From Prolixibacteraceae bacterium (GTDB taxonomy: Bacteria > Bacteroidota > Bacteroidia > Bacteroidales > Prolixibacteraceae), in the NCBI GenBank assembly GCA_019163175.1, contig JAFLKN010000041.1, positions 78,978 through 142,977 of the forward strand: 64,000 bases of DNA, in the 5' to 3' direction. Below are positions 55,418-63,905 of the stretch, piece after piece (position 1 is the first letter of the stretch; each line of letters opens with the position of its first letter). A model generated the notes under the pieces. That model had not been told where the DNA came from. It searched no databases and saw only the letters and a list, made by a program, of their open reading frames with translations. The translations under genes were made by a program, and so were the position numbers.

Positions 55418-56509
55418 ATGAATTTATTTAAACTGCTTCTATTTATTGTTGGTCTGCTGCTTTTTAGTCCGAACACAGTTTCAGCGCAGACGGTTGTCGA
55501 AATTAAGGGCGACCAATTCTATATCAATGGAAAACCCTCTTATCCAGGTAGAACATGGAATGGATTTAAAGTTGAAGGACTACTTATGAATTCGAGAATG
55601 GAACAGGGAGTTTTTGATGATTTGAATCCAGAATCTGTAAATTCGTTTGCTTATCCGGACACCAAAAAATGAGATGCAGACCGCAACAACAGGGAGTTTG
55701 TTGAGAATATGCCGCTTTGGTATTCGTATGGCTTAAATTGTTTTACGCTAAATATGCAGGGTGGAAGCCCGGTTGGCGATGGCGCTTCAAAGTGTTTTAA
55801 TACTGGCTTTAATCCTGATGGTTCGCTGATGGAACCTTACATGAAAAGGCTCAATAATATATTAAAAAAGGCTGATGAACTGAAAATAGTTGTTATTCTG
55901 GGAATCTTTTATTTTGGTCAGGATCAGTATTTAGCTGATGGGGCAGCTTTGAAGAATGCTACTGGTAATCTGATTGACTGGTTATTTGAAAAGGGTTATC
56001 GGAATGTTCTGATTGAAATTGTAAACGAAACGAATATTAAAAGTTACGATCACGAAATTCTTCGGCCCGAACGCATTCATGAACTTATTAATTTGGTTAA
56101 AAACAAGGAAAAGAATGGTTATCGCTTTTTGGTCGGAACGAGTTTTGGAGGATGCACAGTGCCAACATCAAATGCGGTAAAGGCTTCCGATTTCGTGCTT
56201 ATACACGGTAATGGTGCGAAAGATCCTGCGCAAATTCAAAAATTAGTTGATGAAACCAGGAAAGTGGAAGGCTACCAGCTATTGCCAATCATAAATAACG
56301 AAGACGATCATTATAATTTCGACAAGGAAACAAATAACATTACGACATCAATCAAAAACTACGTTTCGTTGGGGTATTTCGACTTCCGTTTTCCAGGAGA
56401 AACCGATTACAAGGAAGGTTATCAGAGTGTTCCTGTAGATTGGGGTATCAATTCCGGCCGCAAGAAGGCATTCTTTACTAAAGTGAAAGAAATAACTGGC
56501 GGAAATTAA
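55418..56509 (+). pseudogene. Secreted glycosidase-like gene interrupted by an in-frame UGA at codon 85
   Basis: One reading frame runs from the ATG at 55418 to 56509, broken only by TGA at 55670-55672. Before it, a signal peptide (MNLFKLLLFIVGLLLFSPN) and 60 residues; after it, DADRNNREFVENMPLWYSYG and a TIM-barrel-like region with NETN near the putative acid/base position. The family resembles GH5-like cellulases, with no firm assignment. The residue at the stop was probably Trp (KK-stop-DADRN), so a TGG-to-TGA change is simplest. The rest of the frame is intact over about 279 codons, so decay is recent or the stop is read through. Downstream restart at ATG 55709 would lose the signal peptide. 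Confidence 0.65.
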
Positions 56510-56859
56510 AATCAATTCCCAGGAATTTCAAAAACTGATGCCAGTCTGTTATTTCTTTTGTGTTTTATACTAGCTAAAATTTGAAGCGAAAAAAGAAACC
56601 TTTGATATTCGCTATTAATATTCAGTACTGAAGTCTCAGGTGGTTCTGTCGGAGCTTACTTTTGACTTTATTCTTATGTAAGACATCCGCAAAGCCACAT
56701 TTGATGTACAAGCTTTACCTTCATTTTTTTATGTCATCCTTGTATTTATGCTTTTCTCTTAAGCATTGGATGTGTGAATCATGTAACTAATTCCAATAGT
56801 TATGTAACACGTTTTATCTCTGCAATGGCAACCTTTGCTTGATAATACTTAAAAAATAA
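56510..56859. other. 350-bp spacer before the first mla operon
   Basis: No convincing gene. It holds the 41-bp element (56770-56810) and a -7-like AACCTTTG (56830-56837) near its right end. The left 250 bp is AT-rich with no repeat, tRNA or terminator that I can support. Confidence 0.5.
56770..56810 (+). promoter_or_regulatory. 41-bp operator-like element, copy 1 (before mlaE1)
   Basis: Contains CATGTAACT-A-ATTCCAA-T-AGTTATGTAAC as an inverted repeat (TAACTA/TAGTTA) with ATGTAAC twice, 22 bp apart. It matches copy 2 at 38 of 41 positions. It ends exactly 19 nt before AACCTTTG (56830-56837). Confidence 0.75.
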
Positions 56860-57654
56860 ATGGTCATAACCAAAACCAAGAAATACATCTTCACGAAAGG
56901 ACTTGACGATTACTTTATCGGGGTTAACAAGGCCTGGAAATTTACTGCACTTTTCTTTAAAGAAGCGTTTAAACGGCCTTTTCATCTGCGCGAATTGATT
57001 AATCAGTGTTTTGAGGTAGGATTAAAGTCGCTGGCTCTGATAACCTTAACCGGATTCATTGTCGGCATCGTTTTTACCAAACAATCGCGTCCTCCGCTTG
57101 AGGATTTTGGAGCAACATCATGGCTTCCGTCGTTAATTGGGATTGCCATAATAAAGGCTTTGGGTCCATTGGTCACGGCGCTCATATGTGCCGGTAAAGT
57201 AGGGTCGGGTATAGGTGCCGAATTAGGCTCGATGAAAGTAACAGAGCAGATTGATGCCATGGAAGTTTCGGCGATCAATCCGTTTAAATATCTGGTTGTT
57301 ACACGTGTACTGGCAACCACAATTACTATTCCGATCCTCGCATTGTATTGCAGTTTTGTCGGACTATATGGTTCCTATCTGAATGTTCATGCCGAAGAAA
57401 CCAGCAGCCTGATCAGCTTCTATCAAAGTGCATTTAAGACAATTACCTTTCTGGATATTGTAACATCAGTAACAAAAACATTAGTTTATGGCTTTACGAT
57501 TGGTATTGTTGGTACTTACAAAGGATACCATGCTACCCAGGGAACACGAGGTGTTGGAAAGGCAGCAAATCAAGCTGTAGTACTTGCCATGTTCCTGATA
57601 TTTATTGAAGAAGTTATTATCGTCCAGATAGCCAATTGGATCAGATATTATTAA
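56860..57654 (+). CDS. mlaE: MlaE-type lipid ABC permease (operon 1)
   Basis: A 264-residue inner-membrane permease of the Mla/MCE lipid transporter (PF02405). ALGPLVTALICAGKVGSG, IGAELGSMKVTEQIDAMEVS and INPFKYLVVTRVLA are the family signature, and five hydrophobic helices follow. It starts an operon: the MlaF gene begins 3 bp after its stop and MlaD follows. It pairs with the cytoplasmic ATPase and the periplasmic MCE ring to move phospholipids between inner and outer membranes; direction cannot be told. The 41-bp element ends 49 bp before its ATG. Confidence 0.93.
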   Translation: MVITKTKKYIFTKGLDDYFIGVNKAWKFTALFFKEAFKRPFHLRELINQCFEVGLKSLALITLTGFIVGIVFTKQSRPPLEDFGATSWLPSLIGIAIIKALGPLVTALICAGKVGSGIGAELGSMKVTEQIDAMEVSAINPFKYLVVTRVLATTITIPILALYCSFVGLYGSYLNVHAEETSSLISFYQSAFKTITFLDIVTSVTKTLVYGFTIGIVGTYKGYHATQGTRGVGKAANQAVVLAMFLIFIEEVIIVQIANWIRYY

Positions 57655-57657
57655 GCG

Positions 57658-58434
57658 ATGGAAAACTTGAAACAACATAGTATCAATGAGGACGAAAAGG
57701 TCATTTCAATTTCTGGATTGTACAAGTCTTTTGACGATTTGAAGGTTCTGAAAGGGATTGATTTTAATCTTTTTAAAGGCGAAAATGTAGCTGTTTTAGG
57801 CAAATCAGGTTCTGGCAAATCTGTTTTAATCAAGATTATAGTTGGCTTGCTTAAACCTGATCGTGGAGAAGTACTTGTGCTGGGAAAGCATGTCGATCAA
57901 CTGTCAGGGGTCGAACTAAATTCGCTGCGTTTAAGGATCGGGTTTTCGTTTCAAAACAGCGCCTTGTACGACAGTATGAATGTATATCAAAATCTGGCTT
58001 TTCCTTTAACCATGAATATCAAAAACCTGAATAAAGCCGATGTTGACAATGCTGTTAACGAAGTTCTTGATGCGGTTGGCTTAAAAGATAAAAGTAAACA
58101 AATGCCTTCCGATCTCTCAGGAGGGCAGCGCAAGCGAATTGGCATTGCACGTACCTTAATTCTCAAGCCTGAAATCATGTTGTACGATGAACCAACTTCG
58201 GGATTGGACCCCATTACAAGTGCCGAAATTATTGAGTTGATAAATGAAGTTCAACAACAATACAATACCAGTTCAGTAATCATTACGCACGACCTTACCT
58301 GTGCAAAAAATACAGCTAACCGGATTGCTATGTTGCATAAAGGAAAGTTTTTAAAAGTAGGAACATTTGAAGAAGTCTTTGCCAGCGACAATGAGCAGAT
58401 GCAAGGCTTCTATAATTACAATTTTATACAATAA
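57658..58434 (+). CDS. mlaF: MlaF-type ABC ATPase (operon 1)
   Basis: A 258-residue ATPase of the lipid transporter. Walker A GKSGSGKS (48-55), Q-loop FSFQNSALYDSMNV, signature LSGGQRKRIGIARTL, Walker B IMLYDEPTSGLDP and the H-loop ITHDL are all present. It begins 3 bp after mlaE1. It powers the MlaE permease. The signature LSGGQ is the general ABC form, whereas the paralogue has LSGGM, so the two operons have separate ATPases. Confidence 0.93.
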   Translation: MENLKQHSINEDEKVISISGLYKSFDDLKVLKGIDFNLFKGENVAVLGKSGSGKSVLIKIIVGLLKPDRGEVLVLGKHVDQLSGVELNSLRLRIGFSFQNSALYDSMNVYQNLAFPLTMNIKNLNKADVDNAVNEVLDAVGLKDKSKQMPSDLSGGQRKRIGIARTLILKPEIMLYDEPTSGLDPITSAEIIELINEVQQQYNTSSVIITHDLTCAKNTANRIAMLHKGKFLKVGTFEEVFASDNEQMQGFYNYNFIQ

Positions 58435-58437
58435 AAG

Positions 58438-59412
58438 ATGAACGAATCACCAAATAAGCGGGCAGTAATAGTTGGAGTCTTTGTTTTTGTCGGGCTGGTT
58501 TTTCTTCTGGCCGGAATCTTGGTCGTGGGCAACCTGCGCGAAACCTTTAACCGGAAAATGGGCATTTTATCACTTTTCGACGACGTTAGCGGTTTGCAAC
58601 CCGGAAATAATATCTGGTTTTCAGGAGTGAAAATTGGCACAGTGAGTAACTTGAATTTTCATGGAAAATCGCAGGTTGAAGTTGGGATGAATATAGCCAC
58701 CAAAGCACGGCAATACATACGAAAAGATGCTAAGGTTAAAATAAGCAACGACGGACTTATCGGAAATAAGATCCTGGTTATTTATGGCGGGACTGAAACA
58801 TTTGCACAGGTAGAGGAAGGTGATACCCTTGAAGTTGAAAAAACATTTACATCTGAGGATATGATCAACACGGCACAGGAAAATAATAAGAATTTACTGG
58901 CCATAACTAACGATGTAAAGGCCATAACAAAAAAGTTAGCTGCCGGAGAAGGATCAATTGGTAAATTGCTTGACGATAGTCTGATGTACAGGAACATCAA
59001 TGCGGCTATCGTGTCGCTACAAAAAGCATCTGCCAAAGCACAGCAATTGGTTGGTTCGCTGGCTGATTTTAGTTCGGGGCTAAATAAAAAGGGCACTTTA
59101 GCCAACGATCTTACCACTGATACCATGGTTTTTAAATCGGTAAAAGCTTCTGTTTTGCAATTGCAGCACATGGCCGATACTGCCTCGGTGTTTATTGCCA
59201 ATCTGCGAATGGCCGGAAATAATCCGAATACTTCGATTGGCATATTACTGCACGATGAAGAATCAGGAGCACGCTTGAAAGAGACGATCAAAAATCTGGA
59301 AAGCAGTTCGAAAAAACTGGATGAGGACCTTGAAGCCGCGCAGCACAATTTCTTACTCAAAGGTTTCTTTAAGAAGAAAGCAAAAGATGCTGAACGCGAT
59401 TCGTTAAAATGA
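58438..59412 (+). CDS. mlaD: MlaD-like MCE-domain protein (operon 1)
   Basis: A 324-residue protein with one N-terminal membrane anchor (about 8-30) and an MCE domain (LFDDVSGLQPGNNIWFSGVK, IGTVSNL; about 38-115). Residues about 130-295 form a long helical region, much longer than in E. coli MlaD (183). It ends with a motif shared with the operon-2 protein (HNFLLKGFF-KKKA). MCE rings form a lipid tunnel through the periplasm. Starts 3 bp after mlaF1. Confidence 0.9.
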   Translation: MNESPNKRAVIVGVFVFVGLVFLLAGILVVGNLRETFNRKMGILSLFDDVSGLQPGNNIWFSGVKIGTVSNLNFHGKSQVEVGMNIATKARQYIRKDAKVKISNDGLIGNKILVIYGGTETFAQVEEGDTLEVEKTFTSEDMINTAQENNKNLLAITNDVKAITKKLAAGEGSIGKLLDDSLMYRNINAAIVSLQKASAKAQQLVGSLADFSSGLNKKGTLANDLTTDTMVFKSVKASVLQLQHMADTASVFIANLRMAGNNPNTSIGILLHDEESGARLKETIKNLESSSKKLDEDLEAAQHNFLLKGFFKKKAKDAERDSLK

Positions 59413-59461
59413 AAATTTCCAGTTTCCCGAATTCAATCATCTTACTCCTGTCTTTCACTTA

Positions 59462-59502
59462 ATGTATGAATCATGTAACTTATTCCAAAAGTTATGTAAC
59501 AC
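59462..59502 (+). promoter_or_regulatory. 41-bp operator-like element, copy 2 (before mlaE2)
   Basis: Like copy 1 but with TAACTT/AAGTTA arms: positions 20 and 28 of the element swapped A-T to T-A together. It ends 19 nt before the perfect -7 box TATTTTTG (59522-59529). Confidence 0.75.
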
Positions 59503-59521
59503 AATAACAGTTGATTGCCCA

Positions 59522-59529
59522 TATTTTTG
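59522..59529 (+). promoter_or_regulatory. -7 box (TATTTTTG) before mlaE2
   Basis: Exact TAnnTTTG match, 31 nt before the ATG at 59560, directly phased with the 41-bp element. Confidence 0.5.
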
Positions 59530-59559
59530 TTAAAATTTCAAACCATTAGAACTATCCTT

Positions 59560-60414
59560 ATGGGTAAATTTACTCACGTCACCAAAGTAATTCCAAAGGT
59601 TCGCGAAGCAACAAAGCATTCTATGACCATGTTAAGCGAAAAAACGCTTGCAAAAACTGACATGTTGAGCAGCTTCTTAATTGACATTGCTGATGTTGCC
59701 CTATTCATTACCCGACTTACGAAAGAGTTATTTTCGGGCCACTTCGAATGGAAAGAATTTTTCCGTCAGTGCTTTCAAATCGGATACAAAACCTTGCCGC
59801 TTATCTCAATCACAGGGGCTATTATGGGCTTGGTACTAACCATTCAATCGAGGCCTGTGTTGGTCGATTTTGGCGCAGTAACTATGCTCCCCGGAATGGT
59901 TGCCGTTTCGCTGATCAGGGAAATGGGACCTGTAATTACAGCGTTAATATGTGCCGGAAAAATTGGTTCAGGTATGGGCGCCGAACTGGGTTCGATGAAA
60001 GTAACCGAACAGATTGAAGCAATGGAAGTTTCATCGACCAATCCGATGCGATTCCTGGTTGTTACTCGTGTATTGGCAGCCACACTAATGATACCCTTGC
60101 TGATTTTATATGCCGATTTATTAGGCATCCTAGGTAGTTGGGGAGGTGCAAACATTAAAGGCGATGTTTCCTTCTCACTATTCTTCGCACAGGCATTCAG
60201 TCATATCGACTTTATGGATTTTTTACCAGCAGTAATTAAATCGTTCTTTTTTGGGGCAGTTATTGGTTTGGTAGGCTGCTATAAGGGATACAATGCAGGG
60301 CGCGGAACTGAAAGTGTTGGCGTTGCTGCAAATTCAGCAGTAGTGTTGGCTTCACTCCTTGTAATTATTACTGATATGATTGCCGTTCAAATTACTGACA
60401 TGCTTATATTATGA
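59560..60414 (+). CDS. mlaE: MlaE-type lipid ABC permease (operon 2)
   Basis: A 284-residue paralogue of the operon-1 permease, with MGPVITALICAGKIGSGMG, AELGSMKVTEQIEAMEVSS and NPMRFLVVTRVLAATL. The N-terminal extension (about 35 residues before the first helix) is longer than in copy 1. The start at 59560 (MGKFTHVTKVIPKV) is preferred to a TTG 45 bp upstream, which lies inside the promoter. The MlaF gene overlaps its stop codon (ATGA). Regulated, by inference, with operon 1 through the shared element. Confidence 0.93.
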   Translation: MGKFTHVTKVIPKVREATKHSMTMLSEKTLAKTDMLSSFLIDIADVALFITRLTKELFSGHFEWKEFFRQCFQIGYKTLPLISITGAIMGLVLTIQSRPVLVDFGAVTMLPGMVAVSLIREMGPVITALICAGKIGSGMGAELGSMKVTEQIEAMEVSSTNPMRFLVVTRVLAATLMIPLLILYADLLGILGSWGGANIKGDVSFSLFFAQAFSHIDFMDFLPAVIKSFFFGAVIGLVGCYKGYNAGRGTESVGVAANSAVVLASLLVIITDMIAVQITDMLIL

Positions 60415-61193
60415 AGACAGTACAGCCAAAAGAAAACGAAAAAACAGATACCGGAACAGTTCGAACGAGTCCGGTTATTGAGATTCATAACCTCAGAAAA
60501 TCATTTGGTTCACAGTCCGTCTTGAAAGATGTTTCGTTGCAGCTTCATAACGGCGAAAATCTGGTTGTACTTGGAAAATCAGGTTCCGGAAAATCGGTGC
60601 TGATTAAATGTATTGTTCGCTTATTGAGTCATGATGCAGGAACAATTAATATACTAGGATCAGATGTAAGCGCCTTAAATAGTGATGATTTAAGTGATGT
60701 GAGGCAAAAGATTGGTTTCCTTTTTCAGAGTGGCGCCTTGTACGACTCGATGACTGTAAAGGAAAATCTTGAATTTCCGCTTCGAAGAATCAAGAAGGGT
60801 CTGACTGAAAAGGAAATTTTAGAAAAAGTAATTGAAGTTCTAGAAAATGTTGGTTTGGCCGATGCACTGAATAAGATGCCGTCACAGCTTTCAGGCGGAA
60901 TGCGGAAGCGAATCAGCCTGGCCCGAACAATTGTGGTCGATCCGATGATTATGCTTTACGACGAACCTACAACCGGCCTCGATCCGGTAACTTCTGATGA
61001 AATAAGCGGGCTGATTAACGATGTGCAGAAAAGGTACAAAACCTCTTCAATCATCATTACGCACGACATCGAATGTGCCCGCAACACCGCCAACCGCATC
61101 ATCATGCTCAAAGATGGTGAGGTTTATCAGGAGGGAAAGCTCGATGAATTCGAAAAGTCATCAGATCCGTTAATCAAATCATTCTTTAAATAA
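60411..61193 (+). CDS. mlaF: MlaF-type ABC ATPase (operon 2)
   Basis: A 260-residue ATPase. Walker A GKSGSGKSVLIK, Q-loop FLFQSGALYDSM, signature LSGGMRKRISLARTI (the LSGGM form usual in MlaF), Walker B IMLYDEPTTGLDP and ITHDIEC are present. It starts 4 bp inside the MlaE stop (ATGA overlap). Works with the operon-2 permease. Confidence 0.93.
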   Translation: MKTVQPKENEKTDTGTVRTSPVIEIHNLRKSFGSQSVLKDVSLQLHNGENLVVLGKSGSGKSVLIKCIVRLLSHDAGTINILGSDVSALNSDDLSDVRQKIGFLFQSGALYDSMTVKENLEFPLRRIKKGLTEKEILEKVIEVLENVGLADALNKMPSQLSGGMRKRISLARTIVVDPMIMLYDEPTTGLDPVTSDEISGLINDVQKRYKTSSIIITHDIECARNTANRIIMLKDGEVYQEGKLDEFEKSSDPLIKSFFK

Positions 61194-61211
61194 ACATCAA
61201 AACATACTGTC

Positions 61212-61916
61212 ATGGATACACATACACCACAATTTAAAGTACGCTTAGGACTATTTGTTGCCGGAGGCCTGGCCCTTTTTGTATTGGCCATATTTATCAT
61301 CGGGAAACAAAAGAACCTGTTTGATCCGGTTTTTAAACTGACCACTACTTTTTACAATGTAAGTGGTTTACAGGTTGGAAACAATATTCGTTTCTCCGGA
61401 ATTACGATAGGGACTGTTGATAATATCTTGATAATTAATGATTCAACAGTAAAAGTTGATATGTTGATCCGCAAAGAAGTAAAGCAATTTATTAAGTCTG
61501 ACAGCGAGGTTGCAGTTGGATCTGAAGGTTTGATTGGCGACCGGCTCCTAATCATCTCTCAGGGAAGTTTTGAAGCACCTTTGGTCAGGGAAGGCGAACA
61601 GCTTGGGTCGGTAGAACCGGTAGAGACCGATGCAATAATGTTAAGCCTGAAGGTAACCGCCGAGAATGCAGAAGTAATTACTCAGGAACTCGCCGAAATC
61701 ATGGTTAAAATCAACGGTGGCGAAGGAACTCTTGGTCGTTTGATTCAGGATACAACCATTGCACGAAATATTGATCAAACCATCATTAACCTGAAAAAAA
61801 GTTCGAAGGGATTGGATGAAAACATGGAAGCAGCCAAGCATAATTTTCTGTTGAAGGGATTTTTCAATAAAAAGGCAAGAGCTGCTGAAAAGAAAGCTGA
61901 GGAAGAGAAAAAATAA
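61212..61916 (+). CDS. mlaD: MlaD-like MCE-domain protein (operon 2)
   Basis: A 234-residue MCE protein, with a membrane anchor at about 13-31 and the MCE domain about 40-115 (FYNVSGLQVGNNIRFSGITIG, SEGLIGDRLLII). It is 90 residues shorter than the operon-1 protein because the middle helical region is reduced, but ends with the same HNFLLKGFF motif. It starts 18 bp after mlaF2. Together the two MCE proteins could form separate rings or a mixed one. Confidence 0.9.
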   Translation: MDTHTPQFKVRLGLFVAGGLALFVLAIFIIGKQKNLFDPVFKLTTTFYNVSGLQVGNNIRFSGITIGTVDNILIINDSTVKVDMLIRKEVKQFIKSDSEVAVGSEGLIGDRLLIISQGSFEAPLVREGEQLGSVEPVETDAIMLSLKVTAENAEVITQELAEIMVKINGGEGTLGRLIQDTTIARNIDQTIINLKKSSKGLDENMEAAKHNFLLKGFFNKKARAAEKKAEEEKK

Positions 61917-61991
61917 GGCACAGAGCTGAAAGCAAGGTGATGAGCAAAGTACAGAAATTAATTAAACAAGAAATAATACCGGTGTTTGCGG

Positions 61992-63830
61992 ATGTATTTC
62001 AAAAGTCTGACTATATTATTTTTTGCATTAATCTTATCCAATGATTTTGCATTTGCCCAGCAGAAACCTGTTGTAAAAGACTCAACCAAAATTTATTCTG
62101 AAATTGAATCTTTCTCCAAGCGTGGCAAGTTTACTAAGTTTATGTACTCGCTTATATTCAAACCAGTTGCACCTACTTCGCATCAAAAGAAGGGCAAGAA
62201 GAAAGTTTATAAAAAGCTGATTCAAAAGCCATACAGCACTTTTGAAGGAAAAATTATCAGGAATATTAACATCGAAACACTAGACCCGTTTGGCTATTCA
62301 ATAGGTGATTCCATTGCTGCATCACTTAATTTCTTAACCAAAACCGGAAACAATTTACACATCAAATCACAGGGTATCACCATCCGGAACCTGTTGCTTA
62401 TCCATCAAAATCAAGTGTTTGATATGTTGCTGGTAAAAGAATCGGAGCGGTTGGTACGAAGCCAGAAATACATTCGCGATGTTTCATTCTTTGTTAAAAC
62501 CGTTAAAGGCACCGACTCTGTTGATATTTTCATTCGTGAATTGGATATCTGGAGCATCATTCCCAAGGGAGGAACTTCACTTTCGAGTACTACCATCAAT
62601 TTGTCAGATAAAAATTTTGTGGGTTTAGGGCATGAATTTCAAGGCGATTATACACGGAATTACGATAACGCAAGCAATGCATTTCATGCCAATTATACCA
62701 TTCCAAATTTCAGAAATACTTATGTCAGGTCAAGTTTGCACTACGGTAGCGATGGAACTAAAAATTTCAACAAGAGTTTATCTTTTGATCGTCCATTCTT
62801 TTCGCCTTTTGCCAGATGGGCGGCAGGTGTAAATTTTACCCAGCAGTTTTTTAACGATTCGGTCCCCACAGATCCTTTGCATTACGGTATGCTGCGGTTT
62901 AAGTATAATTCGCAGGATTATTGGGCAGGTAGTGCTGTACAACTTTACAAAGGGATTAGCGAATACGACCGGGTTACCAATTTTATTTCGACCATTCGAT
63001 TTTTGCGAGTGCGTTATCTCGAAAAACCCAATGCCATTTTTGATACGCAACATTTATTCTCTGACGAAAATTTCTATCTGGCAAGCATTGGTATTTCCAC
63101 CCGAAAATACGTTCAGGATAAATATATTTTCAAGTATGGAATACCCGAGGATGTTCCTATCGGTAAGGTTTTCAGCCTGACTGGTGGGTTTCAGGAAAAA
63201 AATAACGAAACCCGTTTGTATCTGGGAGCGCGTGCATCGATGGGTAATTATTTTCCGTGGGGATACCTGAGCTCAAATTTTGAGTATGGCACTTTTGTTC
63301 GTAATGCACATTTTGAGGAAGGAGTTTTTACTGCAGGCATTAACTATTTTACCGGGTTAATTGAGATTGGTAAATGGAAATTCAGGCAATTTATAAAACC
63401 GCAGGTCACTATTGGATTCAACCGCTTTGCCTCCGACAGCTTAACACTAAACGAAGGTTATGGGCTTGAAGGATTTCGTACAACCGCTTTACAGGGCAAC
63501 AGTCGTCTATTGTTCACGTTTCAAACGCAGGCTTATGCACCCTGGAATTTTATTGGATTCCGCTTCGGTCCCTTTCTTTCGTATTCGGGTGGTATGCTTG
63601 GTGATGGGCTGACGGATTTTAAAAATAGCAGAGTGTATTCTCAAATCGGCTTGGGAGTCTTGATTAAGAATGAAAATCTGGTACTGAATACTTTTCAAAT
63701 ATCAATCTCATTTTACCCGAAAATACCTGGAATAGGGCAGAATATTTTCAAAATAAACTCCTTTGGAACAGCAGATTTTGGCTTTCGTGACTTCGAAATC
63801 GGGAAGCCAGCGCCAGTTGTATTTCGATAA
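61992..63830 (+). CDS. Outer-membrane protein with POTRA-like domain and Omp85-type barrel
   Basis: A 612-residue protein with signal peptide MYFKSLTILFFALILSN. Residues about 80-195 look like a POTRA domain (KIIRNINIETLDPFGYSIGD, then FDMLLVKESERLVRSQKYIRDVSFFV and VDIFIRELDIWSII). The rest (about 200-610) is a beta barrel of the Omp85 type with aromatic-rich strands (FGPFLSYSGGMLGDGL). It lies 75 bp after mlaD2 on the same strand, without a terminator between, so may be the outer-membrane partner of the MCE systems; that is inference. The end PAPVVFR is not the usual terminal Phe. The ATG at 61992 is preferred to the TTG two codons upstream. Confidence 0.75.
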   Translation: MYFKSLTILFFALILSNDFAFAQQKPVVKDSTKIYSEIESFSKRGKFTKFMYSLIFKPVAPTSHQKKGKKKVYKKLIQKPYSTFEGKIIRNINIETLDPFGYSIGDSIAASLNFLTKTGNNLHIKSQGITIRNLLLIHQNQVFDMLLVKESERLVRSQKYIRDVSFFVKTVKGTDSVDIFIRELDIWSIIPKGGTSLSSTTINLSDKNFVGLGHEFQGDYTRNYDNASNAFHANYTIPNFRNTYVRSSLHYGSDGTKNFNKSLSFDRPFFSPFARWAAGVNFTQQFFNDSVPTDPLHYGMLRFKYNSQDYWAGSAVQLYKGISEYDRVTNFISTIRFLRVRYLEKPNAIFDTQHLFSDENFYLASIGISTRKYVQDKYIFKYGIPEDVPIGKVFSLTGGFQEKNNETRLYLGARASMGNYFPWGYLSSNFEYGTFVRNAHFEEGVFTAGINYFTGLIEIGKWKFRQFIKPQVTIGFNRFASDSLTLNEGYGLEGFRTTALQGNSRLLFTFQTQAYAPWNFIGFRFGPFLSYSGGMLGDGLTDFKNSRVYSQIGLGVLIKNENLVLNTFQISISFYPKIPGIGQNIFKINSFGTADFGFRDFEIGKPAPVVFR

Positions 63831-63843
63831 GGTTGCACACAAA

Positions 63844-63877
63844 AAAAGCCGTCTCAAATTGAATTGAGACGGCTTTT
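63844..63877. terminator. Bidirectional terminator between OMP and cold-shock genes
   Basis: AAAAGCCGTCTCAA (63844-63857) pairs perfectly with TTGAGACGGCTTTT (63864-63877), with A and T tracts on either side. Used by both convergent genes. Confidence 0.88.
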
Positions 63878-63905
63878 TAAATAAATGTCTTAATATGAGG
63901 ATAAA

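Noticed and set aside
55670..55672. UGA as selenocysteine codon
   Set aside because: The expected residue is Trp rather than Cys, the enzyme class has no known selenoproteins, and the following hairpin lacks features I can match to a bacterial SECIS. Kept only as a minor alternative in the finding.
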